From the NCBI GenBank assembly GCA_944373065.1, contig CALWAJ010000008.1:1-22133 (forward strand): 22,133 nt of DNA. Direction: 5' to 3'. Below are positions 5,830-15,116 of the stretch, piece after piece. Origin of the DNA: an uncultured Bacilli bacterium (GTDB lineage: Bacteria; Bacillota_I; Bacilli_A; RF39; UBA660). The position numbers and the translations under genes were made by a program. Numbering within the stretch: position 1 is the first letter of the stretch; the number at the start of each line of letters is the position of its first letter. The notes under the pieces are model-generated. The model made no database searches and was not told where the DNA came from. It was given only the letters and a program-made list of their open reading frames with translations.

Positions 5830-7644
5830 ATGAAAAAAAGAAATGTAGCAATTATTGCCCATGTCGATCATGGTAAAACAACATTAGTAGATGGTATTTT
5901 AAAGACATCTGGTATGTTTCGTGATAATGAAGATGTCAGTAATGTATCAATGGATTCTAATGCTTTAGAAAAAGAGCGTGGTATTACAATTCTTGCTAAA
6001 ACAACTGCTTTAGACTATAACGGATATCGTATCAATATTCTTGATACTCCAGGTCATGCTGACTTTGGAGGAGAAGTAGAACGTATTATGAATATGGTTG
6101 ATGGTGTTATCCTTGTTGTTGATGCTTATGAAGGTGCTATGCCTCAGACTAGATTCGTTTTAAAGAAAGCTTTTGAAGCAGGAGTTAAACCGATAGTTGT
6201 TATTAATAAAGTCGATAAACCTAGTGCAAGATGTAGTGCTGTTGTTGATGAAGTACTTGACTTATTCATAGAACTTGGCGCTGATGAAGATCAATTAGAT
6301 TTCCCTGTAGTCTATGCTAGTGCTTTAAATGAAACTTGTAGTTTAAGTGATGATATTAGTACACAGAAAAAAGGTTTTGAACCATTACTTGACTTAATAA
6401 TTGATAAAATTCCTGCTCCAACTGGAGATAACTCAAAACCTTTACAATTCCAACCTGCCTTACTTGATTATAATGAATTTGTAGGACGTATTGGTATTGG
6501 ACGTGTTCATAATGGTATTATTAAGACAGGAGAAATGGTAAGTTGTCTTAGATTAGATGGATCTGTTAAGAACTTTAGAATTCAAAAATTATTTGGATAC
6601 TATGGCTATAATCGTATTGAAATAGAACAAGCAGAAGCAGGGGATATTGTCGCTATCGCAGGTCTTGCCGATATATCAGTAGGAGAGACTATCTGTAATA
6701 TGGGAGATAATTTACCTTTACCTATTTTACATATAGATGAACCAACTCTACAAATGACATTTGGTACTAATAGTAGTCCTTTTGTAGGACGCGATGGTAA
6801 AATTTTAACCGCTCGTAAAATAGAGGAAAGATTAATTCGTGAGACACAAAAAGATGTATCTTTAAGAGTAGAACCTGCTGGTAGTGATAGTTTTCTTGTT
6901 TCAGGTCGTGGAGAGTTACATCTTGGTATATTAATAGAAAATATGCGTCGTGAAGGCTTTGAACTTGAAGTATCTAAACCTAAAGTAATTATTAAAGAAA
7001 TAGATGGTGTTAAGTGTGAACCTTGGGAAGAGTTACAAATAGAAGTACCTGAAGATGTTGTAGGTAGTGTTATTGAACATTTAGGAACTCGTGGTGGAGT
7101 AATGGAAAATATGACTAATTTTGAAAATCAAGTTCGTCTTAACTATTCAATACCTTCACGTGGACTTATTGGCTTTTCAACTGACTTTATGACTATGACT
7201 AAAGGTTATGGAATAATGAATCATACCTTTAGCGAATACAAGCCATATGAAAATGTCGATATTGGTGAACGTAAACTTGGTGTTTTAGTATCAGTTGAAA
7301 ATGGTAATTCTACTGCTTATGCAATAGGTAACCTTGAAGATAGAGGTACAATGTTTATTGAACCTGGTACAGAAGTGTATGAAGGTATGATAATAGGAGA
7401 ATGTAATCGTGATAATGACCTTGCCGTTAACGTTGTTAAAGGTAAACAACTAACTAATATGCGTGCTGCTGGAAGTGATCATACTGTTGTCTTAAAAAGA
7501 CCACGTCCTATTACCTTAGAATATGCTCTTGACTATATTAATTCAGATGAATTAGTTGAAGTTACCCCTAACTTTATTAGACTTAGAAAACGTATTTTAA
7601 ATACAGAAGAAAGAAAAAAAGCAGATGCTAAAAAAAATAAATAA
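5830..7644 (+). CDS. typA: Translational GTPase TypA/BipA
   Basis: BipA is a ribosome-binding GTPase of the EF-G family that helps 50S subunit assembly and stress adaptation. The 604-residue product has the G1 loop AHVDHGKT (residues 10-17), G2 around KERGITI (48-54), G3 DTPGH (72-76), G4 NKVD (126-129) and a G5 SAL. After these come domain II, the EF-G-like domains III and V, and the BipA-specific C-terminal part containing PSRGLIGF and a Lys/Arg-rich end. Length is normal. The start is set at ATG 5830, giving MKKRNVAIIAH with GGAG 10 nt upstream; a GTG three codons earlier is less likely. It has its own promoter and shares a bidirectional terminator with the convergent gene. Confidence 0.97.
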   Translation: MKKRNVAIIAHVDHGKTTLVDGILKTSGMFRDNEDVSNVSMDSNALEKERGITILAKTTALDYNGYRINILDTPGHADFGGEVERIMNMVDGVILVVDAYEGAMPQTRFVLKKAFEAGVKPIVVINKVDKPSARCSAVVDEVLDLFIELGADEDQLDFPVVYASALNETCSLSDDISTQKKGFEPLLDLIIDKIPAPTGDNSKPLQFQPALLDYNEFVGRIGIGRVHNGIIKTGEMVSCLRLDGSVKNFRIQKLFGYYGYNRIEIEQAEAGDIVAIAGLADISVGETICNMGDNLPLPILHIDEPTLQMTFGTNSSPFVGRDGKILTARKIEERLIRETQKDVSLRVEPAGSDSFLVSGRGELHLGILIENMRREGFELEVSKPKVIIKEIDGVKCEPWEELQIEVPEDVVGSVIEHLGTRGGVMENMTNFENQVRLNYSIPSRGLIGFSTDFMTMTKGYGIMNHTFSEYKPYENVDIGERKLGVLVSVENGNSTAYAIGNLEDRGTMFIEPGTEVYEGMIIGECNRDNDLAVNVVKGKQLTNMRAAGSDHTVVLKRPRPITLEYALDYINSDELVEVTPNFIRLRKRILNTEERKKADAKKNK

Positions 7645-7650
7645 AAATAA

Positions 7651-7685
7651 AAAAGACTTTGGTGTTATTTTTGCCAAGGTCTTTT
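7651..7685. terminator. Bidirectional terminator between typA and the convergent lipoprotein gene
   Basis: A 12-bp stem (7651-7662 with 7674-7685, one G-T pair) encloses an 11-nt loop. On the + strand it ends in TTTT. On the - strand it runs into a longer T-rich tract. The stem overlaps the stop codon of the - strand gene. Confidence 0.8.
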
Positions 7686-8088
7686 ATTTATCTATTTTCT
7701 CTAGAAAATCTTCAACTTTTTCATTATCCACTGCTCCATAAATTCTATTGCTAGTTTCTTTACCATCTTCAAAATATAGAACAGTAGGCGTACCACTTAC
7801 ACTAGTTGTTAAATCATTAAATTTTTTCATATCATCATCACTTAAATTATATAAATTAAGTGAATAAGCTGTAACATTGTTATTTTTTAACACGGTTCTA
7901 AATCTAGGAGAAAACTCTTCACAATGCCGACAACCTGTTTGTACAATTTCTAATATAAAACTATCTTTATTATCAATCATTTTTTCTAAATCGCTATACT
8001 CAATTTCTTTTATGACCTCACTATTATTACAGCCTGTTAAACAAAAGCAAGCCATTATTACAAATAAAAAACTAATTATCTTTTTCAA
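7684..8088 (-). CDS. Thioredoxin-fold lipoprotein
   Basis: A 134-residue membrane-anchored protein predicted to act on thiols outside the membrane. The signal peptide ends in the lipobox LTGC, with Cys20 as the lipidation site. The thioredoxin fold shows the active site CRHC (residues 53-56) in QTGCRHCEEF and the cis-proline in GTPTVLYF (Pro101). Translation starts at TTG: on the - strand AGGAAGGTGA precedes it by 6-7 nt and an in-frame TGA lies just upstream, so no longer form exists. The TTG may keep expression low. It is the only gene on the - strand and has its own promoter. The neighbouring pilus cluster encodes a Cys-rich secreted protein, a possible substrate for disulfide exchange, but this link is only positional. 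Confidence 0.85.
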   Translation of the reverse strand: MKKIISFLFVIMACFCLTGCNNSEVIKEIEYSDLEKMIDNKDSFILEIVQTGCRHCEEFSPRFRTVLKNNNVTAYSLNLYNLSDDDMKKFNDLTTSVSGTPTVLYFEDGKETSNRIYGAVDNEKVEDFLEKIDK

Positions 8089-8108
8089 AAAACATCACCT
8101 TCCTATGT

Positions 8109-8137
8109 ATTATAACAATTAATAAAACTATTTACAA
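8109..8137 (-). promoter_or_regulatory. Promoter of the thioredoxin-like lipoprotein gene
   Basis: Read on the - strand: TTGTAA (8137-8132), a 17-nt spacer, and TATAAT (8114-8109) preceded by TGT, a perfect extended -10. It lies about 20 nt upstream of the TTG start. Confidence 0.7.
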
Positions 8138-8143
8138 TAATAC

Positions 8144-8172
8144 TTTTCAAAATTAAAAAATTAAGATATACT
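8144..8172 (+). promoter_or_regulatory. Probable promoter of the long pilus operon
   Basis: TTTTCA (8144-8149), a 17-nt spacer and TATACT (8167-8172) lie 25 nt before the first start codon. It is divergent from the lipoprotein promoter. The -35 is weak, so the exact position is tentative. Confidence 0.4.
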
Positions 8173-8197
8173 TAATATAAAATAAGGAGATGTTATT

Positions 8198-9739
8198 ATG
8201 ATATTAAGAAAACCATATGCCCTTTTAATTAGATATTTTCAAAGAATACATTTAATTTTAATCCTACTATGTGTATATGTCTTTTATAAAATATCAACTC
8301 TTAAAAGTTTTGTAGGCAATTTTATAAATACAGAAAGTTATAATGCCTATTATGAACCTATAAGTGACTATATCAATTTTGGTCTTATAATATCAATACT
8401 TTTAATCCTCGTAATAACAATAACACTTATAGTACTCTTAATTTATAAGAAGAAACCTTGGAAAATATATATTCTTCCTGTCATTGAATATGTATTTATG
8501 ATAGGAGTACTAATATATGTCTATAGTTTCTTCCATGGCTATAACGAAATGTCTGAACTGACAACTATCATGGCCGGTCGTGACTTATTAAATATCCTAA
8601 CAATTCCGCAATATATCATTTTTATTATATTTGGTATTAGGTTCCTTGGAATAGATTTAAAGAAATTTGGCTTTAAAGAAGATGAAGAATATCTTGATAT
8701 TAAAGAGGAAGATAGGGAAGAATTCGAAGTAAATATAGAATTTGATAAAGATAAAATAACAAGAAATATAAAGCGCTTTTTCCGTAATGTTAAATATGTA
8801 TATTATGAACATCGTCTTATTTGTAATGCTATTATCATAATACTAGTTGTATCTTTATCAGGATATACCTATTACTACTTTGGAATTCTTCATAAGACCT
8901 ATAGAGAAGGTAATACCTTTAGTGCTAACTATTATGATATAACTATTAATGATAGTTACTTAACAGACAAAGATAGTACAGGTACTGTCATTAATAAAAA
9001 TGCTAACTATAACTTCTTAATCCTAAATATAACTGTAAAAAACAAAGCCTCAAGACGTGGTATAAATATAGATAGATTTAGAATAATGAATAAAAGTAAT
9101 GAATTTAGATATACAACTAAAGACTATGATTACTTTAAAAATTTAGGCAAGCCTCTTGACAATACTAAAGAACTTGCTACTAATGATGAAAGAACTTTTA
9201 TTCTTGTCTATCGTGTAAATAAGGATATAGAACCTAATAAATTTGTTTTATATTACCAAGATGTAAGTAATGGAAGTCTCCTAAAAAAAGTTAAACTTAA
9301 TGCTCATGACCTTAGAAAATTAGAAACAGTTAGTGAAGTGAATTTAAATGAGACTATGACATTTGAAGATAAAACTAATATCACGATAACTTCTGCTAAT
9401 CTAACTAATCAAACAGTCTATGGTACTTATAGCTGTAGTGGTAATAGTTGTGGACCTAAAGATAATACTTTAACTATAAACAAAGGTAAAATACTAGAAT
9501 TAGCATTTTCAAGTAATACCTATAATGGAGAAAGTTTTGTTGACTTTTCAGATATACATGCTAAAATAGAATATGAGAATACAAAAGGGAATTTAAATAG
9601 TATAATAACAACCTCTCTTGTTAATGATTATTATGGGAATTATGCTTATTTTAGAATTCCTGAAGATGTGAATGAGAATGGTAAAATTAATTTAGTATTT
9701 ACAATACTAGATAAAAAGTATATTTATCATTTAAAATAA
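8198..9739 (+). CDS. Membrane protein with extracellular DUF4352-like domain
   Basis: This 513-residue protein opens the pilus-associated operon. Membrane helices are predicted at about residues 16-31, 61-83, 91-112 and 131-151. A charged Asp/Glu/Lys-rich segment (about 155-205) and a fifth helix (208-228) follow. Residues about 245-355 resemble the DUF4352 immunoglobulin-like fold: FLILNITVKNKASRRG, then ATNDERTFILVYRV and FVLYYQD. A further beta-rich region with a CSGNSC pair (near 407-412) runs to the end. The start has AAGGAGA 8 nt upstream. The gene ends 12 nt before the next and its stop overlaps that gene's ribosome site, so translation is probably coupled. The role is unknown; an assembly or sensing component at the membrane is possible. 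Confidence 0.65.
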   Translation: MILRKPYALLIRYFQRIHLILILLCVYVFYKISTLKSFVGNFINTESYNAYYEPISDYINFGLIISILLILVITITLIVLLIYKKKPWKIYILPVIEYVFMIGVLIYVYSFFHGYNEMSELTTIMAGRDLLNILTIPQYIIFIIFGIRFLGIDLKKFGFKEDEEYLDIKEEDREEFEVNIEFDKDKITRNIKRFFRNVKYVYYEHRLICNAIIIILVVSLSGYTYYYFGILHKTYREGNTFSANYYDITINDSYLTDKDSTGTVINKNANYNFLILNITVKNKASRRGINIDRFRIMNKSNEFRYTTKDYDYFKNLGKPLDNTKELATNDERTFILVYRVNKDIEPNKFVLYYQDVSNGSLLKKVKLNAHDLRKLETVSEVNLNETMTFEDKTNITITSANLTNQTVYGTYSCSGNSCGPKDNTLTINKGKILELAFSSNTYNGESFVDFSDIHAKIEYENTKGNLNSIITTSLVNDYYGNYAYFRIPEDVNENGKINLVFTILDKKYIYHLK

Positions 9740-9751
9740 GGAGAAATTGTT

Positions 9752-11572
9752 ATGACAAAGAAAAAAATTATTAGAATAGTTGTAATTGCATTAATTATAA
9801 TTGCTATCTTATTATTAGTTTGGTATTTATTTATTTATCCAAGAGTAGTATTTAGAGAAAATGAATCTAAATTAGCAGCTGCAGGAGAAAGATACTATCA
9901 AATTAATAGATCATATCTTCCAAGTGAAAAAGGAAGAGTTGTTTCCGTTTCTTTAAATACCTTAGTTAAACAAGAGTATTTAGATGGCTTATATACAGCT
10001 TATGGTAAGCTTTGTGATTTGAACGAATCTAATGTAAAAGTTGTAAATGATGGAAAAGATAATAAATATTATACATATCTAAAATGCGGTGATATGGAAT
10101 CTGACGTTGACCACGAAGGACCAGTTATCACTTTAAAAGGAAAAATGGAAGAAACGGTTAGTAGAGGTTCAACATACGAAGATCCAGGTATTGAAAGTGT
10201 TGTTGATGATACAGATGGAAAAATTGATATATCTAAAGTTACTGTAAAAGGAGAAGTAAATACTGCAAATGTTGGTGCTTATGAGATAACCTATACAGTT
10301 GCTGATAGTCTAAATAATAAAACTACTGTTACAAGAACAGTTAATGTTGAAGAAAGACTTTCTAGCATTGTAAAAGAAGCGACGAAAGATACAAATAACT
10401 ATTATAAAGGTTATAGAGATGATAACTATATAATGTTTAATAATATGTTATTTAGAATAGTAAAAATAAATGACAATGATACTATTATGGCTGTTAGTGA
10501 AGAGCCACTTGCCAGTGTAGATTACACAAATAATGGTAGATTTGCTAATAGTTCTCTAGACAAATGGCTTAATGATTATTTCTATAATTTATTAGAAGAT
10601 AAATATAAAGACTTAATTGTAGCGACTAAATGGTGTGATGATGTTGTTAATAAAGATAATTATATGACAACAGAATGTACTAGAACTTCCGCTAAAAGAA
10701 ATATTGGTATAATGTCGATTCAAGACTATAATAATACTTTACAAGATGGTAATAGTTTCTATGATTCAAGAGCATTAATGTGGTTCTCTAATATTGGGGA
10801 AGATAATAATCCTTGGACACTTACTAGTATGTATGATTATCCGTTGAAAACTGAACCTATGAATCAAGAATATTTATTTAATGTTAGACCTACAATAACT
10901 CTTAAGAAAAATACTAAAGTTCTATCAGGAAATGGTAGTAGTGGTAATCCTTATATCTTGGTAGAGAATAAAACTGCTAAAAAAAATAGTAATTTAAATG
11001 AACGTCAAATAGGTGAATATATAACATATAAAGGTTATACTTATCGTATATCTAACCTAAATAAAAATGGTACTACAGAAGTAATTATGACTGGAGTAAT
11101 AAAAAATGGTGACAACGAGCTAAATATTGGTTATAATAATGGTAGTGGTAAGAAAGTTTATAATTCTAAACAAAAAGGAAATATTGGTTATCAAATTATC
11201 AATGATTTAACAAAATACATTTCAACTGACTTGTTCGAAAAAACAAAAGTAGAAGTACCAATATATAGTGGAAGAGTTACTTACCAAGGTAAAAAGAATA
11301 TTAAGGAGTACAATGATATTATTAGCATACCATCAACATTTGATATCTTTAGTGCAAAAGGATTAAAGAGCAGTGATAGTGGTTATTGGCTTATTGATTC
11401 ATCAAATGAAGAAAATATTAAAACTATGGTATATCCTATAGGCACAGTAAGCTATACGCCTGTTACTGATGATACTACAGCAGGTGTTAAAGTAAAAGCA
11501 ACATTTAAAAAAGATGTTATAATTACAGATGGTAGTGGTACACTTTCAAATCCTTATGAGGTAAGAGATTAA
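9752..11572 (+). CDS. Membrane-anchored surface protein: pseudopilin-like, Ig-like and two repeat modules
   Basis: A predicted extracellular protein of 606 residues anchored by one N-terminal helix (about 8-28). Residues 33-118 look like a pseudopilin-type domain (ENESKLAAAGERYYQINRSY), probably with a Cys88-Cys112 disulfide. Residues about 122-199 form a DUF5011-type bacterial Ig-like domain (DHEGPVITLKG, YEDPGI, GAYEITYTVAD). Two modules of the same type as in the protein at 1444-3291 follow (about 217-405 and 421-605): YIMFNNMLFRIV, LDKWLNDYFY, PWTLTSMYDY and VRPTITLKKN in the first, and a more divergent second ending in GSGTLSNPYEV. Unlike the earlier protein, the segment before VRPT shows no run of NNT/NNC codons. 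It precedes the sortase gene by 15 nt. It is possibly a pilus-linked adhesin or tip; it has no C-terminal sorting signal. Confidence 0.7.
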   Translation: MTKKKIIRIVVIALIIIAILLLVWYLFIYPRVVFRENESKLAAAGERYYQINRSYLPSEKGRVVSVSLNTLVKQEYLDGLYTAYGKLCDLNESNVKVVNDGKDNKYYTYLKCGDMESDVDHEGPVITLKGKMEETVSRGSTYEDPGIESVVDDTDGKIDISKVTVKGEVNTANVGAYEITYTVADSLNNKTTVTRTVNVEERLSSIVKEATKDTNNYYKGYRDDNYIMFNNMLFRIVKINDNDTIMAVSEEPLASVDYTNNGRFANSSLDKWLNDYFYNLLEDKYKDLIVATKWCDDVVNKDNYMTTECTRTSAKRNIGIMSIQDYNNTLQDGNSFYDSRALMWFSNIGEDNNPWTLTSMYDYPLKTEPMNQEYLFNVRPTITLKKNTKVLSGNGSSGNPYILVENKTAKKNSNLNERQIGEYITYKGYTYRISNLNKNGTTEVIMTGVIKNGDNELNIGYNNGSGKKVYNSKQKGNIGYQIINDLTKYISTDLFEKTKVEVPIYSGRVTYQGKKNIKEYNDIISIPSTFDIFSAKGLKSSDSGYWLIDSSNEENIKTMVYPIGTVSYTPVTDDTTAGVKVKATFKKDVIITDGSGTLSNPYEVRD

Positions 11573-11587
11573 AAGGAGTAGTGTTTT

Positions 11588-12400
11588 ATGAAGAAAAAGA
11601 AGAAGGTTCGCCAAAAAAAGGTTAAAACGGTTATAGTATTAAGTATTGTTATTATCATATTTATAGCAGCCATAGTTTTCTTCTTTCTGAGTGATGAAAA
11701 AGTGATGAGCAATTTCAAAATATCAGATGAGACTGAAAAAATTAATAATGCTAAAAAATATGGTGATGATATTGTAGGGTGGCTAAGAGTTGAAGGAACA
11801 AACATAGATTTACCGTTAGTAGGAGCTGGTAATGACGATGTAGATGTTTCTAAAGGTGATTATGACTTTGCTTGGACCAATTCTTTTCCAGATGAAAATA
11901 GCAATAGACCAACCTTTATATCACATAATATTAGAAATGTCTCTAGTAATCCGATAATTGATGATGATACTATGACTAGATTTGAACAGCTTATGTCATT
12001 TATCTACTTAGACTTTATAAAAGATAATCAATTCATAGAATACACAAACAGTGAAGGAGAAACATCTCTTTATAGAATCTATGCTGTAGCTTTACTGGAA
12101 GATGACCAAAATTCTTCTTACAGTGATACTTATACCGAAACTGAACAGAAGAGATATCTAAAAAAAGTAAAGCGAGAAAGTATGTATGATATAGATGTAG
12201 ATGTTAATAGTGATGACCTTCTCTTAACACTATTTACTTGTACCAGATTTTATGGGGCTAGCACTAATTACTCCTTTAGAGTAGATGCTAGAAAACTAAG
12301 AGATGATGAAGAAAAAGTGTATGCTAAAGTAGAGCCTAATAAAAATTACGATAAAATAAAGGAGAGAATGGAAGAAGGTGTTAATGATGAAAAAGTCTAA
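11588..12400 (+). CDS. srtB: Class B-type sortase
   Basis: Sortases are membrane transpeptidases that cut a sorting motif and join the protein to the cell wall or to another pilin. The 270-residue product has a basic N-terminus, one membrane helix (about 14-34) and an extracellular catalytic domain. The triad is visible: His113 in FISHNIR, Cys218 in LLTLFTCTRFYG and Arg231 in YSFRVDARKL. The sequence DIVGWLRVEGTNIDLPLV is typical of class B sortases. A charged tail of about 30 residues extends past the catalytic domain. AAGGAG precedes the ATG and the 3' end overlaps the next gene. I see no LPXTG or NPQTN-like motif followed by a hydrophobic tail in any protein of this window, so its substrate is elsewhere or non-canonical. 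Confidence 0.85.
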   Translation: MKKKKKVRQKKVKTVIVLSIVIIIFIAAIVFFFLSDEKVMSNFKISDETEKINNAKKYGDDIVGWLRVEGTNIDLPLVGAGNDDVDVSKGDYDFAWTNSFPDENSNRPTFISHNIRNVSSNPIIDDDTMTRFEQLMSFIYLDFIKDNQFIEYTNSEGETSLYRIYAVALLEDDQNSSYSDTYTETEQKRYLKKVKRESMYDIDVDVNSDDLLLTLFTCTRFYGASTNYSFRVDARKLRDDEEKVYAKVEPNKNYDKIKERMEEGVNDEKV

Positions 12401-15116
12401 AATATTTATAACATTAGCTTTAGTTGTAGCTTCTGGTTTTCTAGGAGTTCTAGCCAGTACATCTAATGTAGAAGCTGCTAATAATGAGTGTTCAGCTGGT
12501 TATACTAAAGCTACATATATGGATAAAATAAAATATTCATATAATGGTAATATCGTAAGTTTTACAGGAGCACAAGGTTTACTATATACCACGAATTATG
12601 ATTCAGAACCTCATCTTGCAACAGGAGGTTTTACAATAACGTTAGACCCTGCTGATATTAACAAAAGGTTGGAAGTAACATTCTATTTGCCAGGAGATGA
12701 TGGAGTATGTCCTGCAATGAAACAAGTAGGACAAATAACTGCATACTCTGGAGCTTCAGCTAGAAATAATCTTTATGATAATGCTCTATGTGTTAATTAC
12801 CGTAATAAATGGGGAAATAATGAAACGATGCGTAATGCAGTTTCCTATTGCTTTGAACAACAAACTTCAATTCAATATTCATATGATGAAGTAAGTACTT
12901 GGATTAACAATGCAGAAAGATTATATAGTGGTAGTAATAGTACTCCTCAAATTGAGATTGATCCTAGTTATCAAGAAGTAACTGATGTTAAAAATACTGA
13001 TAAACTGGTTTGTGATGCTTTTAATACAGGTAATTATGAAAATCCTCATAAATACTATCACATTGAGACAGAATCAGAAAATAATTGTAAAGTTACTTGT
13101 AAAGAAGAAATAGAAGTTAACTTTAGTGATCCAGTTGCAACTCAAGCAGGATTATGTTTCCAATATTTAATTGAAATAAAATCTAAAGTAGAGTGTGATG
13201 CTTCTTATACTGCTCCTCTACCTAGTAGGCCAACGGTATGTGTTCCTACACCATATTGTGTATCAAGTAATGGTTATGAAAGTGATAAAGGTGGACCTAA
13301 TGAAGATTTTGATGCCTGCGTTAAAGAATGCGATGGTGGTGATTATACTCAAAAATGCATAGATAGCTGTTATAATAAAGTCTATATAAAGGGAAATTAT
13401 AAAGCTAGTAAAACTACAAATTATAGTGAATCAACATCAAATAATTTATTAACATTTGACAACAAGGAATATCGTGCATTTAAAGTTGCTAATAGTTGTT
13501 TAGATCCAACAACAATTAATCGCAATGATGCTAGTCAAGTTCAGGCTTTGTATGAACAACATCAAAGAGATCCAGGTGGATATTATGCAGGTAAGACATG
13601 GATACCTGCAACAACGGGATGTTCAAGTGATGTTGGACAGTTCTATTTTGCAACTCTTGATAGAACAAAAGATACAGTTACTGAAATGCAAGGTGCTTGG
13701 GTAAGTGGAAGCAGTACCAAAAAATACTGCGCAGATTCTGGATTCTTAAAGAGATGTGAAAGAAATGGTTATGCAAGCTGGTGTAGTGATTCTTGTTCAT
13801 GGCAAAACAATTGTGGTAGTAATACAGTACTAACAGATTATATTGCTGAACAACAATATCAAAAAGAATTAGCCGAATATGAAGCAGCAAAGAAAGCTTG
13901 CGAAAGTAAAGCTGCAACATGTACAAATGAAACAACAGATTATCAAATAATTGTTGAAAATAAAGATAGTAATGATACAGATAGTAATAAAGAAGATTGG
14001 ACAGAAGAATTTAATTCTAGTCAAAAATTAAATAGTAACAAAGTAACAGGAGACTTTACTGACATGGTTACACTTATCGATGGTGAATGTGAAGATGGAC
14101 AGCCTGATGATTGGGCTTATCATAACATTATAACTTTCCCTGGTACATGGGTAAATAATAAAACAGGGCAAACTGCTCATTCAATAGAGCCAGGATATGA
14201 AGATTTCTATACATTTGTTGGTAATCAATATTGTACAAAACTAAATTCTGTTCCTGTAAACACTGCATGGTATGATTGGAAAGTTAATCAAAATGGTGAT
14301 CCAAATGCGTTAACTGATTCTGAAAAATCATCAATAATGGAAGTGCTTGATATGAATATTAAAGGTTCTATTGAAAATTATGGATACTTTGGTTGGAATT
14401 TTGATGTTGAATGTTTCTATGCCATAAATGAACCTGATGATAATAGAACAAACGGTGATGACCCTGGAAAAGGTCCTGGTGGCGACCCAGGTGATAATGA
14501 TGATGGTGGAACACCTTCATGTAAACCAGGAGATCCAGATTTTCCAAAATGTAATGATGGCGATCCAAATGATTCTGAAACGGTTAATAATTTTGAATTT
14601 AGAACCGTATCACTAGATAATTTATTCCCATCAAATGAATCTGGAAAGACATCAAGAGAAGCTGGATTTAACTGGACATGCGATGCCACTAATCTTGAAA
14701 ATAAAGATTACTTAATTCAACCAGTTGCCTTAAAAAATGAAATTGAACGTTTGGGTGATGATATATACGATGGTGATACATATCTTGATTATCATATAGT
14801 TTTAACACCTGAAACTATGAACAAAGTAAGAAAATATAACAAAGATGTTGGTAGTTATTCAGAGCCAGCTGGAACAGAAGCAGAGAAAAGTGGACAAGTT
14901 TTAAGTGCTAACAACAATAAAACTGCTGGTATTACGGTTTATAGAAGTTACTTATTACATAAGGTGTTAAATAGTAGTGAACTACTAAAGAGTGGATTAA
15001 TCGGATGTAACAATGAGACAGAAGGTCAATGTCAAAAAACAATTATCGATGACACAGAAGGATGTTATAGAGAATATCAAGCTCAAAGCAGTATCTTGAA
15101 AGGAGCTAATAGTTAA
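12387..15116 (+). CDS. Large Cys-rich secreted protein of the pilus cluster
   Basis: I do not recognise a family. The 909-residue product starts with a signal peptide (MKKSKIFITLALVVASGF, cleavage likely near VEA-ANN) and has no other membrane segment. It contains about 33 cysteines spread over most of its length, with a dense cluster around residues 265-330 (CVPTPYC, CVKEC, CIDSC) and another around 440-470 (CADSGFLKRC, WCSDSCSWQNNC). An Asp/Gly/Pro-rich linker (coding 14430-14570) separates a final domain of about 185 residues. Several disulfides are likely once exported. ATG 12387 is preferred because GAAGG lies 8 nt upstream; ATG 12384 or GTG 12378 are also possible. It overlaps the sortase gene by 14 nt and the next gene by 1 nt. 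Size, export and position suggest a major pilus-associated adhesin or scaffold, an inference from context. Confidence 0.7.
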   Translation: MKKSKIFITLALVVASGFLGVLASTSNVEAANNECSAGYTKATYMDKIKYSYNGNIVSFTGAQGLLYTTNYDSEPHLATGGFTITLDPADINKRLEVTFYLPGDDGVCPAMKQVGQITAYSGASARNNLYDNALCVNYRNKWGNNETMRNAVSYCFEQQTSIQYSYDEVSTWINNAERLYSGSNSTPQIEIDPSYQEVTDVKNTDKLVCDAFNTGNYENPHKYYHIETESENNCKVTCKEEIEVNFSDPVATQAGLCFQYLIEIKSKVECDASYTAPLPSRPTVCVPTPYCVSSNGYESDKGGPNEDFDACVKECDGGDYTQKCIDSCYNKVYIKGNYKASKTTNYSESTSNNLLTFDNKEYRAFKVANSCLDPTTINRNDASQVQALYEQHQRDPGGYYAGKTWIPATTGCSSDVGQFYFATLDRTKDTVTEMQGAWVSGSSTKKYCADSGFLKRCERNGYASWCSDSCSWQNNCGSNTVLTDYIAEQQYQKELAEYEAAKKACESKAATCTNETTDYQIIVENKDSNDTDSNKEDWTEEFNSSQKLNSNKVTGDFTDMVTLIDGECEDGQPDDWAYHNIITFPGTWVNNKTGQTAHSIEPGYEDFYTFVGNQYCTKLNSVPVNTAWYDWKVNQNGDPNALTDSEKSSIMEVLDMNIKGSIENYGYFGWNFDVECFYAINEPDDNRTNGDDPGKGPGGDPGDNDDGGTPSCKPGDPDFPKCNDGDPNDSETVNNFEFRTVSLDNLFPSNESGKTSREAGFNWTCDATNLENKDYLIQPVALKNEIERLGDDIYDGDTYLDYHIVLTPETMNKVRKYNKDVGSYSEPAGTEAEKSGQVLSANNNKTAGITVYRSYLLHKVLNSSELLKSGLIGCNNETEGQCQKTIIDDTEGCYREYQAQSSILKGANS

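Noticed and set aside
5524..5871. - strand frame across the pseudogene and typA promoter
   Set aside because: It overlaps a strong + strand terminator, the promoter and the start of typA, and has no supporting signals.
7877..8122. Open frame on the + strand opposite the thioredoxin-like gene
   Set aside because: Antisense of a gene with clear lipobox and CxxC motifs; the protein has no recognisable features.
12378..12386. GTG 12378 as start of the Cys-rich protein
   Set aside because: The GTG overlaps the likely SD (GAAGG); ATG 12387 has proper spacing and gives a normal signal peptide.
14417..14689. Pro/Gly/Ser-rich frame on the - strand
   Set aside because: Antisense of the Asp/Gly/Pro linker of the Cys-rich protein; low-complexity artefact.
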